Shown: in pieces, positions 1-8,459 of the stretch
How the letters are laid out: every line of letters begins with the position of its first letter
How positions within the stretch are numbered: the first letter of the stretch is position 1
Notes under the pieces: generated by a model
What the model was told of the DNA's origin: nothing
Databases searched by the model: none
Seen by the model: the letters and a program-made list of their open reading frames with translations, nothing else
NCBI RefSeq assembly: GCF_026016325.1
Contig: NZ_CP087203.1
Coordinates: 3,286,001-3,350,000, forward strand
Length of the DNA stretch: 64,000 nt
DNA from: Pseudomonas sp. B21-056
GTDB lineage: Bacteria > Pseudomonadota > Gammaproteobacteria > Pseudomonadales > Pseudomonadaceae
Direction of reading: 5' to 3'
Program-made: the position numbers and the translations under genes

Positions 1-269
1 GAGACCAGGCCACGACTGAAATTCTTGTCGCCCTGCCCCTGGATCGAAGGGTACAGGCCGCCCGCCGTGGAAGCGTTGGTCAGGTTGTCGTCGGCACCTT
101 GCAGGCGCCAGGCCTGGCTGTACTTGATGGTGTTGTCCCAGCGCAGACGCCAGTCGCTGTCGCCCAGGTCTATCTGTGCGGCCTGAACCTGTGAAGCCAG
201 GCCGGCGAGGCACACCGAGAGTGCCAGGGTGGAACGCTTGAAGCCCGGATAGCATCGAGTGTTGTGCAT
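1..269 (-). CDS. DUF1302 family protein, N-terminal part (cut by window edge)
   Basis: The reading frame runs leftwards from an ATG at 267-269, preceded by a GAGGAACACC ribosome site, and leaves the window, so only about 89 residues are visible. It opens with a signal peptide of about 30 residues ending near QVQA, then the DSDWRLRWDNTIKYS stretch that I recognise from the DUF1302 family of large, probably outer-membrane proteins. In pseudomonads these genes usually sit with DUF1329 genes in clusters for hydrophobic aromatic or terpenoid substrates. It lies 93 bp downstream of calA on the same strand, so co-transcription is likely. Its role, perhaps uptake or envelope handling of the substrate, is inferred only from context. 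Confidence 0.75.
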   Translation of the reverse strand, partial: MHNTRCYPGFKRSTLALSVCLAGLASQVQAAQIDLGDSDWRLRWDNTIKYSQAWRLQGADDNLTNASTAGGLYPSIQGQGDKNFSRGLV

Positions 270-362
270 GGTGTTCCTCATTGTTCTTGTTGTTTGGAAG
301 CATGTTGTCTGGAAAGCACACGGCAATGAGCGGCCCGCGAATGCGCAGGCGTGATTCCTCGT

Positions 363-1130
363 TCAGATGTAGGTGGACGCCAGGCCGCCATCGACCGGCA
401 GGTTGACGCCGTTGATCCAGCGGGATTCGTCGGCACTCAGGAAGGCAATGGCAGCCGCCACCTCATCGGCATAGGCCGGACGCTTCATGCGATGAGCATC
501 GGCCTCGACCCGTTCCTGGCCGAGCATGCTGACGAAATCGCCCAGGATGGGCGTGAACACCGGACCCGGTGCCACGCTGTTCATGCGCACCGAGGTCTGC
601 AGGAACCAGGGCTGGGCCTGCACGTAGTTCCAGACGATCAAGGCCTCTTTGAAATACTGGTAGCAGCTCTCTTGGGGCACCGGGTGCTGGGCCAGCCAGG
701 CTTGTCCCTGGAAGAAGCTTTCAGTGCGGGCCAAGGCCTTGTGCAGTTCCAGCCGCTGCGGCCACTGCGCACCGAGGATCGAGGCGACGTTGACGATGCT
801 GCCGCCGGCGCGGATCCGCGGCAGCGCCGCTGCGCACAGGTGACGCAGGCCGAGATAGTTGACCTGGGCCACCAACTGCGGATCGGCAGTCCCTGGCACC
901 CCGGCGATGTTGCACAAACCGTCGATCTGTTCCGGCAACCGGCGCACGGCCGCATCGATGGCCTCGGGATGACTGAGATCAGCCTGGACAAACTCATCCA
1001 GGCTCAGGTTGGGCTCGTTGCGATCCATGCCGATCACAATGGCCCCGTGGGCACGCAGGGTTCGGGCTGTCTCGGCGCCGATGCCCGAGGAGACCCCGGT
1101 CACGACGATCCTTTTGCTGGTCAGCTTCAT
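363..1130 (-). CDS. calA: Coniferyl alcohol dehydrogenase-like SDR (CalA)
   Basis: A 255-residue short-chain dehydrogenase, the length I recall for CalA of the eugenol degrader Pseudomonas sp. HR199. The Rossmann motif TGVSSGIG is at residues 11-18, Ser117 lies in VASILG, and Tyr157-xxx-Lys161 forms the catalytic pair. CalA oxidises coniferyl alcohol to coniferyl aldehyde with NAD; a related annotation for this family is 3-alpha-hydroxysteroid dehydrogenase. I start at MKLTSK rather than at an upstream in-frame ATG at 1181, because the glycine motif normally begins within about 12 residues. A sigma-54-type promoter lies about 100 bp upstream and a XylR-like activator is divergently encoded. 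The calB homologue nearby supports the name; the exact substrate is inferred. Confidence 0.8.
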   Translation of the reverse strand: MKLTSKRIVVTGVSSGIGAETARTLRAHGAIVIGMDRNEPNLSLDEFVQADLSHPEAIDAAVRRLPEQIDGLCNIAGVPGTADPQLVAQVNYLGLRHLCAAALPRIRAGGSIVNVASILGAQWPQRLELHKALARTESFFQGQAWLAQHPVPQESCYQYFKEALIVWNYVQAQPWFLQTSVRMNSVAPGPVFTPILGDFVSMLGQERVEADAHRMKRPAYADEVAAAIAFLSADESRWINGVNLPVDGGLASTYI

Positions 1131-1200
1131 ACGGGTTTCCCGGTTCGTGCTTGTACTGCCTCCCATGAGGGCGGTAGCCAAGTCATGTTGTTATTGCCGA

Positions 1201-1225
1201 ACTAGTTAAGCTCGGTAACTAGTTG
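1201..1225. promoter_or_regulatory. Perfect 9-bp inverted repeat at the calA transcription start
   Basis: AACTAGTTA (1201-1209) and TAACTAGTT (1217-1225) form a perfect inverted repeat with a 7-bp spacer. It lies immediately downstream of the sigma-54 -12 element in the direction of calA, covering the expected start point and early leader. It could be an operator for a repressor or an mRNA hairpin. The geometry is directly visible; the function is inferred. Confidence 0.5.
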
Positions 1226-1227
1226 TA

Positions 1228-1243
1228 GCAAGCGATATGCCAT
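1228..1243 (-). promoter_or_regulatory. Sigma-54 (-24/-12) promoter for calA
   Basis: On the minus strand the bases read TGGCATATCGCTTGCT, against the consensus TGGCACRNNNNTTGCW. The GG and GC dinucleotides have the required 12-bp offset and only one core base differs. It faces calA, and the divergent neighbour is a sigma-54-dependent activator, which makes the assignment strong. Confidence 0.85.
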
Positions 1244-1330
1244 CTCTCAGCAACAACGGGAAAACCGCTCAAGCTCGCGCAATACAGGGATTTTTGGTGA
1301 ATATTGGTCCACGGCAAGGAAAACCGCGGC

Positions 1331-1352
1331 CTGAAAAAAGTGATGATTTCAG
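1331..1352. promoter_or_regulatory. Possible upstream activator site (CTGAAA-N10-TTTCAG)
   Basis: A 6-bp inverted repeat with a 10-bp spacer lies about 100 bp upstream of the sigma-54 promoter, the distance expected for a XylR-type activator site. It also lies upstream of the activator gene itself. The repeat is short, so this is only a candidate. Confidence 0.3.
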
Positions 1353-1404
1353 CAATTTCATGCTGCACTATGCGGATTATGATTACTCATATTAAGGATT
1401 TCCG

Positions 1405-3228
1405 ATGGCAGACAAGCTGATCTCCCTGGCCGAACTCTCCGGCGGAGTCCGAAAGAAACACCCGCGCGGTGCCAGTGAGCAATTGCCTCCGGGCACGGCC
1501 CCCACGCTGCAGGACCTGACCGAATGCCTGATGTTCAGCCCGGGCGACGGGCGCATCTGGCTGAATGGCGCACGGATGCTGCTGATGCACAGCAGCGGCC
1601 TCGGCGCGATGCGGCGGGAGCTGATTGAAAGCATGGGCCTGGCCCGCGCCCGCGGCATCATGCTGCGCACCGGCTACCATTGCGGTGCGCGGGATGCGGC
1701 GCTGATCAAGGAGCGCTTTCCCGAGGCCGACTTCCTCGCGCTGTTCGCCGCCGGCCCGATCATCCATGCCATCGAAGGCGCGGTGAAGGTCGAGCCAGTG
1801 CATTTCGAATTCGATATGAACCTGGGCACCTATTACGGCGAGTTCCTCTGGCATCACTCCAGCGAGGATGACGAACACATCGCCCAGTTCGGCATCGGCA
1901 CCGAACCGGCCTGCTGGATGCAGACCGGCTATGCCACCGGATACACCTCGGCGATGGTCGGCCGATTGATCCTTTACCGGGAGGTCGAGTGTCGCTCCAC
2001 CGGTTCCAGCATCTGCCGGCTGATCGGCAAGCCCGCAGAGGAATGGGACGATGCAGAGGAAGACCTGGCGGCCCTGAAAGCCGAACCGTTCGTCAGCAGC
2101 AGCGGGCGCAGCACGGTACCTCCCAGCCCTGGCGACAAGGGAGTATTGGCGGCCGATCTGCAAGCCGATCCGCAACCGACCCAGGACGGCGACATGGTCG
2201 GTATCTCCTCGGCCTTCAACGCCGCCTGCCACATGCTGCGACGGGTCGCCCCGACCCAGGCGACCGTGCTGTTCACCGGCGAATCCGGCGTCGGCAAAGA
2301 GATGTTCGCCAAAATGCTGCACCGCATCAGCCCGCGCCACGATGCGCCTTTTGTCGCGATCAACTGTGCCGCCATTCCGGAAAACCTGATGGAGTCGGAG
2401 CTGTTTGGCGTCGAGCGCGGAGCCTTCACCGGTGCCACCCAATCCCGCGCCGGGCGTTTCGAGCGCGCCGATGGCGGTACCTTGTTCCTCGATGAAATCG
2501 CCACCCTCAGCCTGGTCGCCCAGGGCAAGCTACTGCGCGCACTGCAGGAAGGCGAGATCGAGCGGGTCGGCGGCAGTCGTACCTTGAAGGTCGATGTGCG
2601 GGTGGTCGCCGCGACCAACGTCGACCTGCGCGCCGCCGCACAGCGCGGCGAGTTTCGCGAAGACTTGTTCTTCCGCCTGAATGTCTTCCCGATCCACCTG
2701 CCGCCGTTGCGCGAGCGCAAGGAAGACATCCCGTTGCTGATGACCCACTTCCTGCGCCGCTTCACCCGCCATCATGGTCGGCAGATCAGTGGCTTCACCC
2801 CGCGCACGGCCGACACCCTGCTCGCCTATGACTTTCCAGGCAACATCCGCGAACTGCAGAACCTGGTGGAGCGCGGCGTGATCAGTGCACCGGATGGCGG
2901 CGCCATCGACCTGGCTCACCTGTTCACCAGCGGCGAACGCCTGGCCCAGCCGATGTTCTCCATTGGCCACCGTGGCCAACTGGCGGCAGCCCCGAATGAC
3001 CCGGCCTCCCCTGCGACTGCCGCACCTGCCCCCACAGGCGATGAAGCGATCCAGGCCTTGTTTGGCGGCAAGGACCTGAGTCGGCTGTCGCTGCAGGAGA
3101 TCGAGGAAACGATGATCGACCATTGCCTGGCCGAGGTGAAAGGCAATGTTTCCGAGGCGGCGCGCCGTCTTGGGCTGACCCGTGCTCAGTTGTCTTATCG
3201 GCTGTCGCGGCGTTCGGGGGGTGAGTAA
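1405..3228 (+). CDS. Sigma-54-dependent XylR/DmpR-type activator
   Basis: A 607-residue enhancer-binding protein. The first ~210 residues match the aromatic-sensing XylR_N plus V4R arrangement. The AAA+ domain follows, with Walker A GESGVGKE at 292-299, the sigma-54-contacting GAFTGA loop at 339-344 and Walker B TLFLDE near 359. A Fis-type helix-turn-helix closes the protein ([20 protein letters not shown] region). In this family an aromatic effector binding the N-terminal domain relieves repression of ATPase activity, which then opens sigma-54 promoters. The gene is divergent from calA, whose upstream region carries a good -24/-12 site, so control of calA by a phenylpropanoid effector is the simple reading. 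An Ala/Pro-rich linker lies between the AAA+ and HTH domains. Confidence 0.92.
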   Translation: MADKLISLAELSGGVRKKHPRGASEQLPPGTAPTLQDLTECLMFSPGDGRIWLNGARMLLMHSSGLGAMRRELIESMGLARARGIMLRTGYHCGARDAALIKERFPEADFLALFAAGPIIHAIEGAVKVEPVHFEFDMNLGTYYGEFLWHHSSEDDEHIAQFGIGTEPACWMQTGYATGYTSAMVGRLILYREVECRSTGSSICRLIGKPAEEWDDAEEDLAALKAEPFVSSSGRSTVPPSPGDKGVLAADLQADPQPTQDGDMVGISSAFNAACHMLRRVAPTQATVLFTGESGVGKEMFAKMLHRISPRHDAPFVAINCAAIPENLMESELFGVERGAFTGATQSRAGRFERADGGTLFLDEIATLSLVAQGKLLRALQEGEIERVGGSRTLKVDVRVVAATNVDLRAAAQRGEFREDLFFRLNVFPIHLPPLRERKEDIPLLMTHFLRRFTRHHGRQISGFTPRTADTLLAYDFPGNIRELQNLVERGVISAPDGGAIDLAHLFTSGERLAQPMFSIGHRGQLAAAPNDPASPATAAPAPTGDEAIQALFGGKDLSRLSLQEIEETMIDHCLAEVKGNVSEAARRLGLTRAQLSYRLSRRSGGE

Positions 3229-3256
3229 GGCAAGCTAAAGACACCACTGAAATCAT

Positions 3257-3377
3257 TGTGGCGAGGGGATTTATCCCCGCTGGCTGCGCAGCAGCCCCAA
3301 GAACAGACAACTCGGTGTGTCATGCTAATCGAGTCGTCAGTTTTGGGGCCGCTGCGGGGATAAATCCCCTCGCCACA
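3257..3377. repeat. REPIN (GAGGGGATTTATCCCC class), copy 1
   Basis: Two inverted REP arms (TGTGGCGAGGGGATTTATCC and its complement) bracket a ~50-bp centre. The centre is homologous, in reverse orientation, to that of the element at 4085-4217. The element ends three bases before the stop codon of the tetR gene and fills the space after the sigma-54 activator gene, where it may also act as a transcript end. Confidence 0.9.
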
Positions 3378-3379
3378 GG

Positions 3380-4048
3380 TTATTGGACTGGCCCACGCTG
3401 GATGAAACAACGCCCAAACATCCCGAGAGCCACGTCGACCCGTTGGCCAATCTGCTCGTCGGACCAACTCTGCTGGACCCCGAGGGTGAACAGCTTGAGC
3501 GGTTGCGAGATCAACAACGCATCGATCAACTCGACCGCCGGCTCGACATCCTCGTGTGCCAGAAGCCCCTTGCCCGCTGCCTTGCCCAACCAGCCACGCA
3601 ACAGCTCCAGACAACGCGCGGCCCCCTCCTGGTACCAGATCCTCGCGATACCCGGCGCAGTCTCGCGTCCCTGCGCTGCCATCAAGTAAAGCCCCAGCGC
3701 CAACGGTGACAGGGTCAGGCGCGCCCATAGCGTCAGGTACATGCGCAATTCGCTGAGCAGGTCCTCGGCGCAGTCGATACCGCTTTCCAACAACAACTCG
3801 AGGGTCGACAGGTCCCGGGCCACCAACTGCGAAAGCAGCGCCTCCTTGCTCGCCACCAGCAGGTACACGGTTTTTTTCGAAATGCCGGCGGCCCGGGCGA
3901 TGGTATCCATGGTGACGCTGGCGAAATTGCCACTGCCGAGAATCTGCGCCGCCGCATCGAGCAACAGGCTCATCTGCTCCTCGCGACTGCGCACAGGAGG
4001 ACGGCCGCGCCTGGCGGCCTGGGGAGTGGTTTCAGGCATGACGGGCAT
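3380..4048 (-). CDS. TetR/AcrR-family transcriptional regulator
   Basis: A 222-residue regulator. A Gly-Arg-Arg rich leader (RRGRPP) precedes an N-terminal TetR helix-turn-helix with the AAQILG...SVTMDTIARAAGISKKTVY pattern around residues 30-65; the rest is an all-helical ligand domain. It is on the same strand as calB and the esterase gene but separated from them by a REPIN, so it may have its own promoter. It is bounded on both sides by inverted copies of one REPIN. The regulated genes and ligand cannot be read; the neighbouring calB-esterase unit is the obvious candidate. A second in-frame ATG three codons in is an equally possible start. Confidence 0.85.
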   Translation of the reverse strand: MPVMPETTPQAARRGRPPVRSREEQMSLLLDAAAQILGSGNFASVTMDTIARAAGISKKTVYLLVASKEALLSQLVARDLSTLELLLESGIDCAEDLLSELRMYLTLWARLTLSPLALGLYLMAAQGRETAPGIARIWYQEGAARCLELLRGWLGKAAGKGLLAHEDVEPAVELIDALLISQPLKLFTLGVQQSWSDEQIGQRVDVALGMFGRCFIQRGPVQ

Positions 4049-4084
4049 CCTGGCTAGCGTTAATCAAACAAGCAACATAGTACC

Positions 4085-4217
4085 TGTGGCGAGGGGATTT
4101 ATCCCCGCTGGGCTGCGAAGCAGACCCAATACAGTCGACTCAATTTGCATGACACACCGAGTTGTCTGTTTTTGGGGCCGCTTCGCAGCCCAGCGGGGAT
4201 GAATCCCCCTCGCCACA
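4085..4217. repeat. REPIN (GAGGGGATTTATCCCC class), copy 2
   Basis: Arms TGTGGCGAGGGGATTTATCC and the complementary GGGGATGAATCCCCCTCGCC flank a centre containing GCATGACACACCGAGTTGTC. That centre is the reverse complement of the middle of the element at 3257-3377, showing that the two are copies of one ~120-bp unit. It lies between the tetR and esterase genes. Confidence 0.9.
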
Positions 4218-4224
4218 AGGGGAT

Positions 4225-5160
4225 TCAGAGACTCTCGAGCAGCACGCGATCGGCCTCCACTCCCACACCCGCAAAAGCCCCGCGCAATGCATCCTCGATA
4301 AACTGCCACGCCTCATCCGCCGAAGCATCCGGGCCCAGGTGAGTGAACATGTGATCGCAGCCCGGGAACATTCTCTCGTTCACCGCAACCCCAGCCTGAC
4401 GCAGTTTCTCCCCATAGGCCTGACCTTCGGCGCGCAGAATATCGTACTCAGCAGTGATCAATGTGGCGGCAGGCAAGCCTTGCAACGCCTCGACCGGCGC
4501 CAGCAACGGCGAAACCAGAGGGTCACGGGCATGGGCCGGATCGCTCAGGTAACACCGGTTGAAAAAGCGCATCAGGCCCACGCCGAGCAGCGGCTTGTCG
4601 ATGGGGGACTGCTTCAGCTCAGGCTCCTGGGACAGATCCAATGCCGCATAGTCGATGACCTGATGCACCACTCGGAGTCGCTGGTGGCCTCGCGCCAGAT
4701 TGGCCAGACCGGCGGCCAGGTTTCCGCCGGCGCTGTGCCCGCCGACAGCGATGCGCTGCGGGTCGATCCCCAGCGCGGTGCCCTGCCCGGCCAGCCACTC
4801 CAGCACCTCGAAACTCTGGCGCAAACCTGCGGGAAAGGGATGCTCGGGCGCCAGGACATAATCCAGATTGACCACCAGGCAACCCAGGTTGTGGGCCAGA
4901 CGACGGCAATAGCTGTCGTCATGTTCCGGCACCCCGGCGACGAACCCACCGCCATGCAGGTTCAGGTATACCGGGAGCGGTTCCCCGGACGGCGTATCGG
5001 GCCAATAGAACAGCGCCCGCGCCGGCCCCCAGGCCGTCGGGATGTGCTGCTCGTCTACCGCACGCAGCGGATAGCGTGCCGCGTCGTAGATGAACTTGGC
5101 CTTCATGCGCTTGGCAAGGGCGCGCAGCAGCTTGGCCTTGAGGGTTTGCAACAGGTTCAT
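4225..5160 (-). CDS. Alpha/beta hydrolase, hormone-sensitive-lipase type esterase
   Basis: A 311-residue carboxylesterase. The oxyanion-hole motif HGGG is at 69-72 and the nucleophile elbow GHSAGG at 141-146 (Ser143), with a C-terminal GCDHMF containing the probable catalytic His. There is no signal peptide, so it should act in the cytoplasm on small acyl or aryl esters. It starts 19 bp after the stop of calB and is almost certainly in the same transcript. In a coniferyl alcohol module, hydrolysis of a phenylpropanoid ester before oxidation is plausible, but the substrate is inferred only from position. Confidence 0.85.
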   Translation of the reverse strand: MNLLQTLKAKLLRALAKRMKAKFIYDAARYPLRAVDEQHIPTAWGPARALFYWPDTPSGEPLPVYLNLHGGGFVAGVPEHDDSYCRRLAHNLGCLVVNLDYVLAPEHPFPAGLRQSFEVLEWLAGQGTALGIDPQRIAVGGHSAGGNLAAGLANLARGHQRLRVVHQVIDYAALDLSQEPELKQSPIDKPLLGVGLMRFFNRCYLSDPAHARDPLVSPLLAPVEALQGLPAATLITAEYDILRAEGQAYGEKLRQAGVAVNERMFPGCDHMFTHLGPDASADEAWQFIEDALRGAFAGVGVEADRVLLESL

Positions 5161-5179
5161 GGTCAGGCTCCCAGGCGGC

Positions 5180-6622
5180 TCAGTTGGCCGTCAGCAAGTG
5201 GTCGAGCAGGCCGTGGATCATCGGGCCGTAGGGTGCGCGCATCGCCAGGTTGGACTCACCGACGGGGCTCTGCACCACCACCGCCTTGGCATGGCTGAAG
5301 GTACGGAAACCATAGACGCCATGATAGGCCCCCATGCCGGAATGACCGACCCCGCCAAAGGGCAGCGCCTCGAACAGCACATGGCTCATCACGTCGTTGA
5401 TCACCACGCCGCCCGAGGTCGTGCGCTCCAGCACCTGCTCGCGCTCACTCGCGTCCTCGCCGAAATAATAGGCGGCCAATGGCCGAGGCTGCCCATTGAC
5501 GTAGTCGATGGCCGTGGCGAAGTCGCGATAGGTCTTGATCGGCAACAACGGGCCGAAGATTTCCTCGCGCAGGACCTGCATCCGCTCATGGGGGTCGAGT
5601 ACCAGGGTCGGGGCAATCTTGCGGATCTCACGGTCGCTCAGGTCTTCCTGCGCAGGGTTGATCTCCACCAGCCGCGCGCCCTTGGCCTCGGCATCGGCGA
5701 GGTAGCTCCGCAAACGGTCGAAATTGCGCGGATTGATGATCGAGGTGTAGTCCGCATTGCTGCGCAAGGTCGGGTACATGCCGCTGACGAAACGGATGGC
5801 CTCGCCGACGAAGTCCTCCAGCAACTCTTCCGGCAGCAGCACATAGTCCGGGGCCAGGCAGATCTGCCCGGCATTGAAGGTCTTCACCGTCAGGACCCGC
5901 TGTACCACGGTCGCCAGGTCGGCGCTACGGGAAACCAGCACCGGTGATTTGCCGCCCAGTTCCAGGGTTACCGGCACCAGGTTCTCCGAGGCGGCACGCA
6001 TGATGTGCCGGGCCACCGACGTACCGCCGGTAAAGATCAGATGGTCGAAAGGTTGCGCGCTGAACAGCGCTCCGATCTGCGCATCGCCCAATACCGTGCA
6101 GAGCTCGCGTTCGTCGAAATAGCGCGCAATCAGTTCGTCGAGCAACGCTGAAGTGCGCGGCGTCAGCTCCGAGGGCTTGAGCATCGCCCGGTTACCGGCA
6201 GCGAGGATGCTTGCCAGCGGCCCGAAGGCCAGCACGATGGGAAAGTTCCACGGGCTGATCACCCCCACTACGCCCAACGGCTGATAGTCGACCCGCGCTT
6301 CGCAACCTGGGAACGGCGCCGGATGGGTATCCGACTGCATCCATTCGGCCAGGTGTTCGCGGCAATGCTTGAGGCTCGCCACCGATCCGGCGATATCGGA
6401 CAGCAGGGTCTGCTCGCGACTGCGGTTGCCAAAGTCCGCGGACACCGCTGCGACGATGGCTTCACGGTTATCCAGCAACAGGGCAATCGCCCGGTCCAGG
6501 CGGTCACGGCGCAACTCCAGGCTCGCGGGCCCTTCGTCCAGATGGGCCTGTTTCATCCGTGCGAGCGCGGTGGCGAGTTGTTCGGCGGGGTTCGCTGTAG
6601 CGGGGTGACCGAGAATACTCAT
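5180..6622 (-). CDS. calB: Coniferyl aldehyde dehydrogenase (CalB)
   Basis: A 480-residue NAD(P)-dependent aldehyde dehydrogenase, about the length I recall for CalB of Pseudomonas sp. HR199. The general base is Glu221 in LELGGKSPV and the nucleophile Cys255 in AGQICLAP. Its compact size and C-terminal membrane-like helix fit the class 3 ALDH branch that includes coniferyl aldehyde dehydrogenase. It would convert coniferyl aldehyde to ferulate, following CalA. It heads a unit with the downstream esterase. I looked for a sigma-54 site upstream; the best candidate has the wrong spacing, so it may be regulated separately from calA. Confidence 0.82.
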   Translation of the reverse strand: MSILGHPATANPAEQLATALARMKQAHLDEGPASLELRRDRLDRAIALLLDNREAIVAAVSADFGNRSREQTLLSDIAGSVASLKHCREHLAEWMQSDTHPAPFPGCEARVDYQPLGVVGVISPWNFPIVLAFGPLASILAAGNRAMLKPSELTPRTSALLDELIARYFDERELCTVLGDAQIGALFSAQPFDHLIFTGGTSVARHIMRAASENLVPVTLELGGKSPVLVSRSADLATVVQRVLTVKTFNAGQICLAPDYVLLPEELLEDFVGEAIRFVSGMYPTLRSNADYTSIINPRNFDRLRSYLADAEAKGARLVEINPAQEDLSDREIRKIAPTLVLDPHERMQVLREEIFGPLLPIKTYRDFATAIDYVNGQPRPLAAYYFGEDASEREQVLERTTSGGVVINDVMSHVLFEALPFGGVGHSGMGAYHGVYGFRTFSHAKAVVVQSPVGESNLAMRAPYGPMIHGLLDHLLTAN

Positions 6623-6725
6623 GGCGTGGGTTCCTGCTGAGGGAATTGTTATTAGCCAGTACTAATACCGGGCAAGCAGGCACCTCTGCCGACTCGCAGG
6701 GTGGAGTATGACAAAAAACAGAACA

Positions 6726-6753
6726 AAGGAAACCCATAGGTTTCCTTATTTTT
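6726..6753. terminator. Bidirectional rho-independent terminator between oprD and calB
   Basis: AAGGAAACC (6726-6734) pairs with GGTTTCCTT (6739-6747) across a 4-base CATA loop. ATTTTT follows on the plus strand; on the minus strand a T-rich TTTGTTCTGTTTTTTG follows. It would stop oprD transcription before calB. Confidence 0.75.
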
Positions 6754-6922
6754 AGCAGGCGGATGAATCGTTTTGTTTACCAGCAAACATTGGCTAAAGT
6801 CATCTATCAGCGGATTGTGTCGCACAAGTGATCAGCCGGAAGCCGCCGTCTTATGAAGGCCTGGACGATCGGTTCAAAATCACCAACCCCGTAAAATTGA
6901 TTATATTTAATAACTTATATCT

Positions 6923-6946
6923 GGCGCCGCTCATCTGAGCAGCGCC
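6923..6946 (-). terminator. GC-rich hairpin after the OprD gene
   Basis: GGCGCcGCTCA and TGAGCaGCGCC form an 11-bp stem with one mismatch just after the oprD stop. It lacks a T tract on the minus strand, so it may be a stabilising 3' hairpin, with the true terminator being the one at 6726-6753. Confidence 0.45.
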
Positions 6947-6960
6947 TTGATGCCCCTTGC

Positions 6961-8202
6961 CTACCAGAGCGCCATCGTATAACTGACAATCAACCGGTTC
7001 TCATCCAGATCATTGCCAAAGTTCGATCGCACCGAGGCGTTGCGCCATTTGAGTCCCAACCCTTTCAACGTGCCGTCCTGCACCACGTAGGCAATGTCGG
7101 TGTTGCGTTCCCACTCCTTGCCCTCTCCCGGTGCTGCGCGTTGCACGTTGTCACCGGAAATGTAGCGGGTCATGAACGTCAACCCCGGCACGCCGAGGGC
7201 GGCAAAATTGTAGTCGTAGCGGGCTTGCCAGGAGCGTTCGTCGATGTTGGCGAAGTCGCCGATCTGGACGAAGTTGACCAGGTAGGGGTCGCTGCGACTG
7301 ATGTACGGGAAAGGATCGTCGCCGCTCATGCGCTGGTAGCCCAGGCCCAGTGCATGACCGCCGAGACTGTAGGTGAACAGCGCGCCAAAGGCCTGGTTGT
7401 CGATATTGCGAAAATTGCCGTCCTCGGTGCTGCGCGAATAGCGCACGTCGCTTTTGAGTGATTGGCCGGCGCCCAGGTCCAGGGTGTGGACGAATCCGAG
7501 GTAGTTCTGCTGGTAGATGTCCTGCAGTTTTCCGTAGCGGTACTGCGCCGTGAGGTTGGGCAGGAACTGATAGTCCGCCCCGGCGAACTGGAACTTGTCA
7601 CTGGTGCCGCCGATGCGGTTGGCGGTCATGTCCTGGTAATCGGTGGAATCGACGACATTGATCTGGGTGAACTGCCCGCCGGTCAGCTTCAATCGATCGA
7701 TTTCCTGCACGTTCAGCAGCCCGCCCTTGAACGTCGCCGGCAACAGCCGCGTATCGTTGGAGCTCACCACCGGGTCCTTGATCTGCAGCGTGCCGGCCTT
7801 GAGGGTGCTGTTGGACACGCGCATCTTGGCGGTCAGGCCCAATTCGCCGTAGCGGTCTTGCGAACCTCCGGACAAATCCGCCGGCAGCAGGTTGGTGCCC
7901 GCCGTACCGCCACCCGAGTCCAGCTTGAAGCCGGCCATGCCCAAGACGTCCAGGCCGAAACCGACGGTGCCGGCGGTGTAGCCCGACTCCATCCGCAGCA
8001 GAAAACCCTGGGCCCATTCCTCGGCCTTGTCCCGTGAACCTTCCTGGCGAAAGTCGCGGTTGAAGTAGAAATTGCGCGCTTCGAGGCTGCCTTTGCTGTC
8101 GGCAATGAAGTCCGCATGGGCGGCCGGCACGCCGATCAGGCTCAGGCCGAGCACTGTCCCTATTGGGGCATATATCCGTTGGGGGGATTTGAACTGTTGC
8201 AT
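6961..8202 (-). CDS. OprD-family outer-membrane porin
   Basis: A 413-residue porin. A signal peptide (about residues 1-30, ending AAHA) precedes a chain that begins FIADSKGSLEARNFYFNRDFR, the characteristic start of mature OprD proteins, and ends in an aromatic residue (MALW), as beta-barrels do. OprD paralogues admit basic amino acids, aromatic acids or other small carboxylates. The gene is divergent from the LysR gene at 8460, a usual arrangement for a substrate-induced porin and its regulator. The substrate cannot be read; proximity to the coniferyl genes makes an aromatic acid possible. Confidence 0.9.
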   Translation of the reverse strand: MQQFKSPQRIYAPIGTVLGLSLIGVPAAHADFIADSKGSLEARNFYFNRDFRQEGSRDKAEEWAQGFLLRMESGYTAGTVGFGLDVLGMAGFKLDSGGGTAGTNLLPADLSGGSQDRYGELGLTAKMRVSNSTLKAGTLQIKDPVVSSNDTRLLPATFKGGLLNVQEIDRLKLTGGQFTQINVVDSTDYQDMTANRIGGTSDKFQFAGADYQFLPNLTAQYRYGKLQDIYQQNYLGFVHTLDLGAGQSLKSDVRYSRSTEDGNFRNIDNQAFGALFTYSLGGHALGLGYQRMSGDDPFPYISRSDPYLVNFVQIGDFANIDERSWQARYDYNFAALGVPGLTFMTRYISGDNVQRAAPGEGKEWERNTDIAYVVQDGTLKGLGLKWRNASVRSNFGNDLDENRLIVSYTMALW

Positions 8203-8459
8203 GCGTGCTCCTTTTATCGGCGCGAGCGAACCCTCTCGGGGGGCTTGGCGGGCGCCTCGTTATTCTTGTGTGAAGACGTTGTCGTGGGGACACAGGCGCA
8301 GTCAGCTGCGTCGTCGGGGTGGATTCTTCGCGCCAGGGTTCGAAAGCGTCAAACGGGAAAAAAGCCCGGTCGGACATAAGAAAATTTGATGCGTTGAATG
8401 GCCCGATCTGGAGTAACAATTGCAACCATAAGAACAACACAAGCGCCAAGAGAGCCGTC

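Noticed and set aside
6664..6684. Sigma-54 promoter for calB (minus-strand GGTGCCTGCTTGC)
   Set aside because: The GG and GC elements are 11 rather than 12 bases apart, which inactivates this promoter class.
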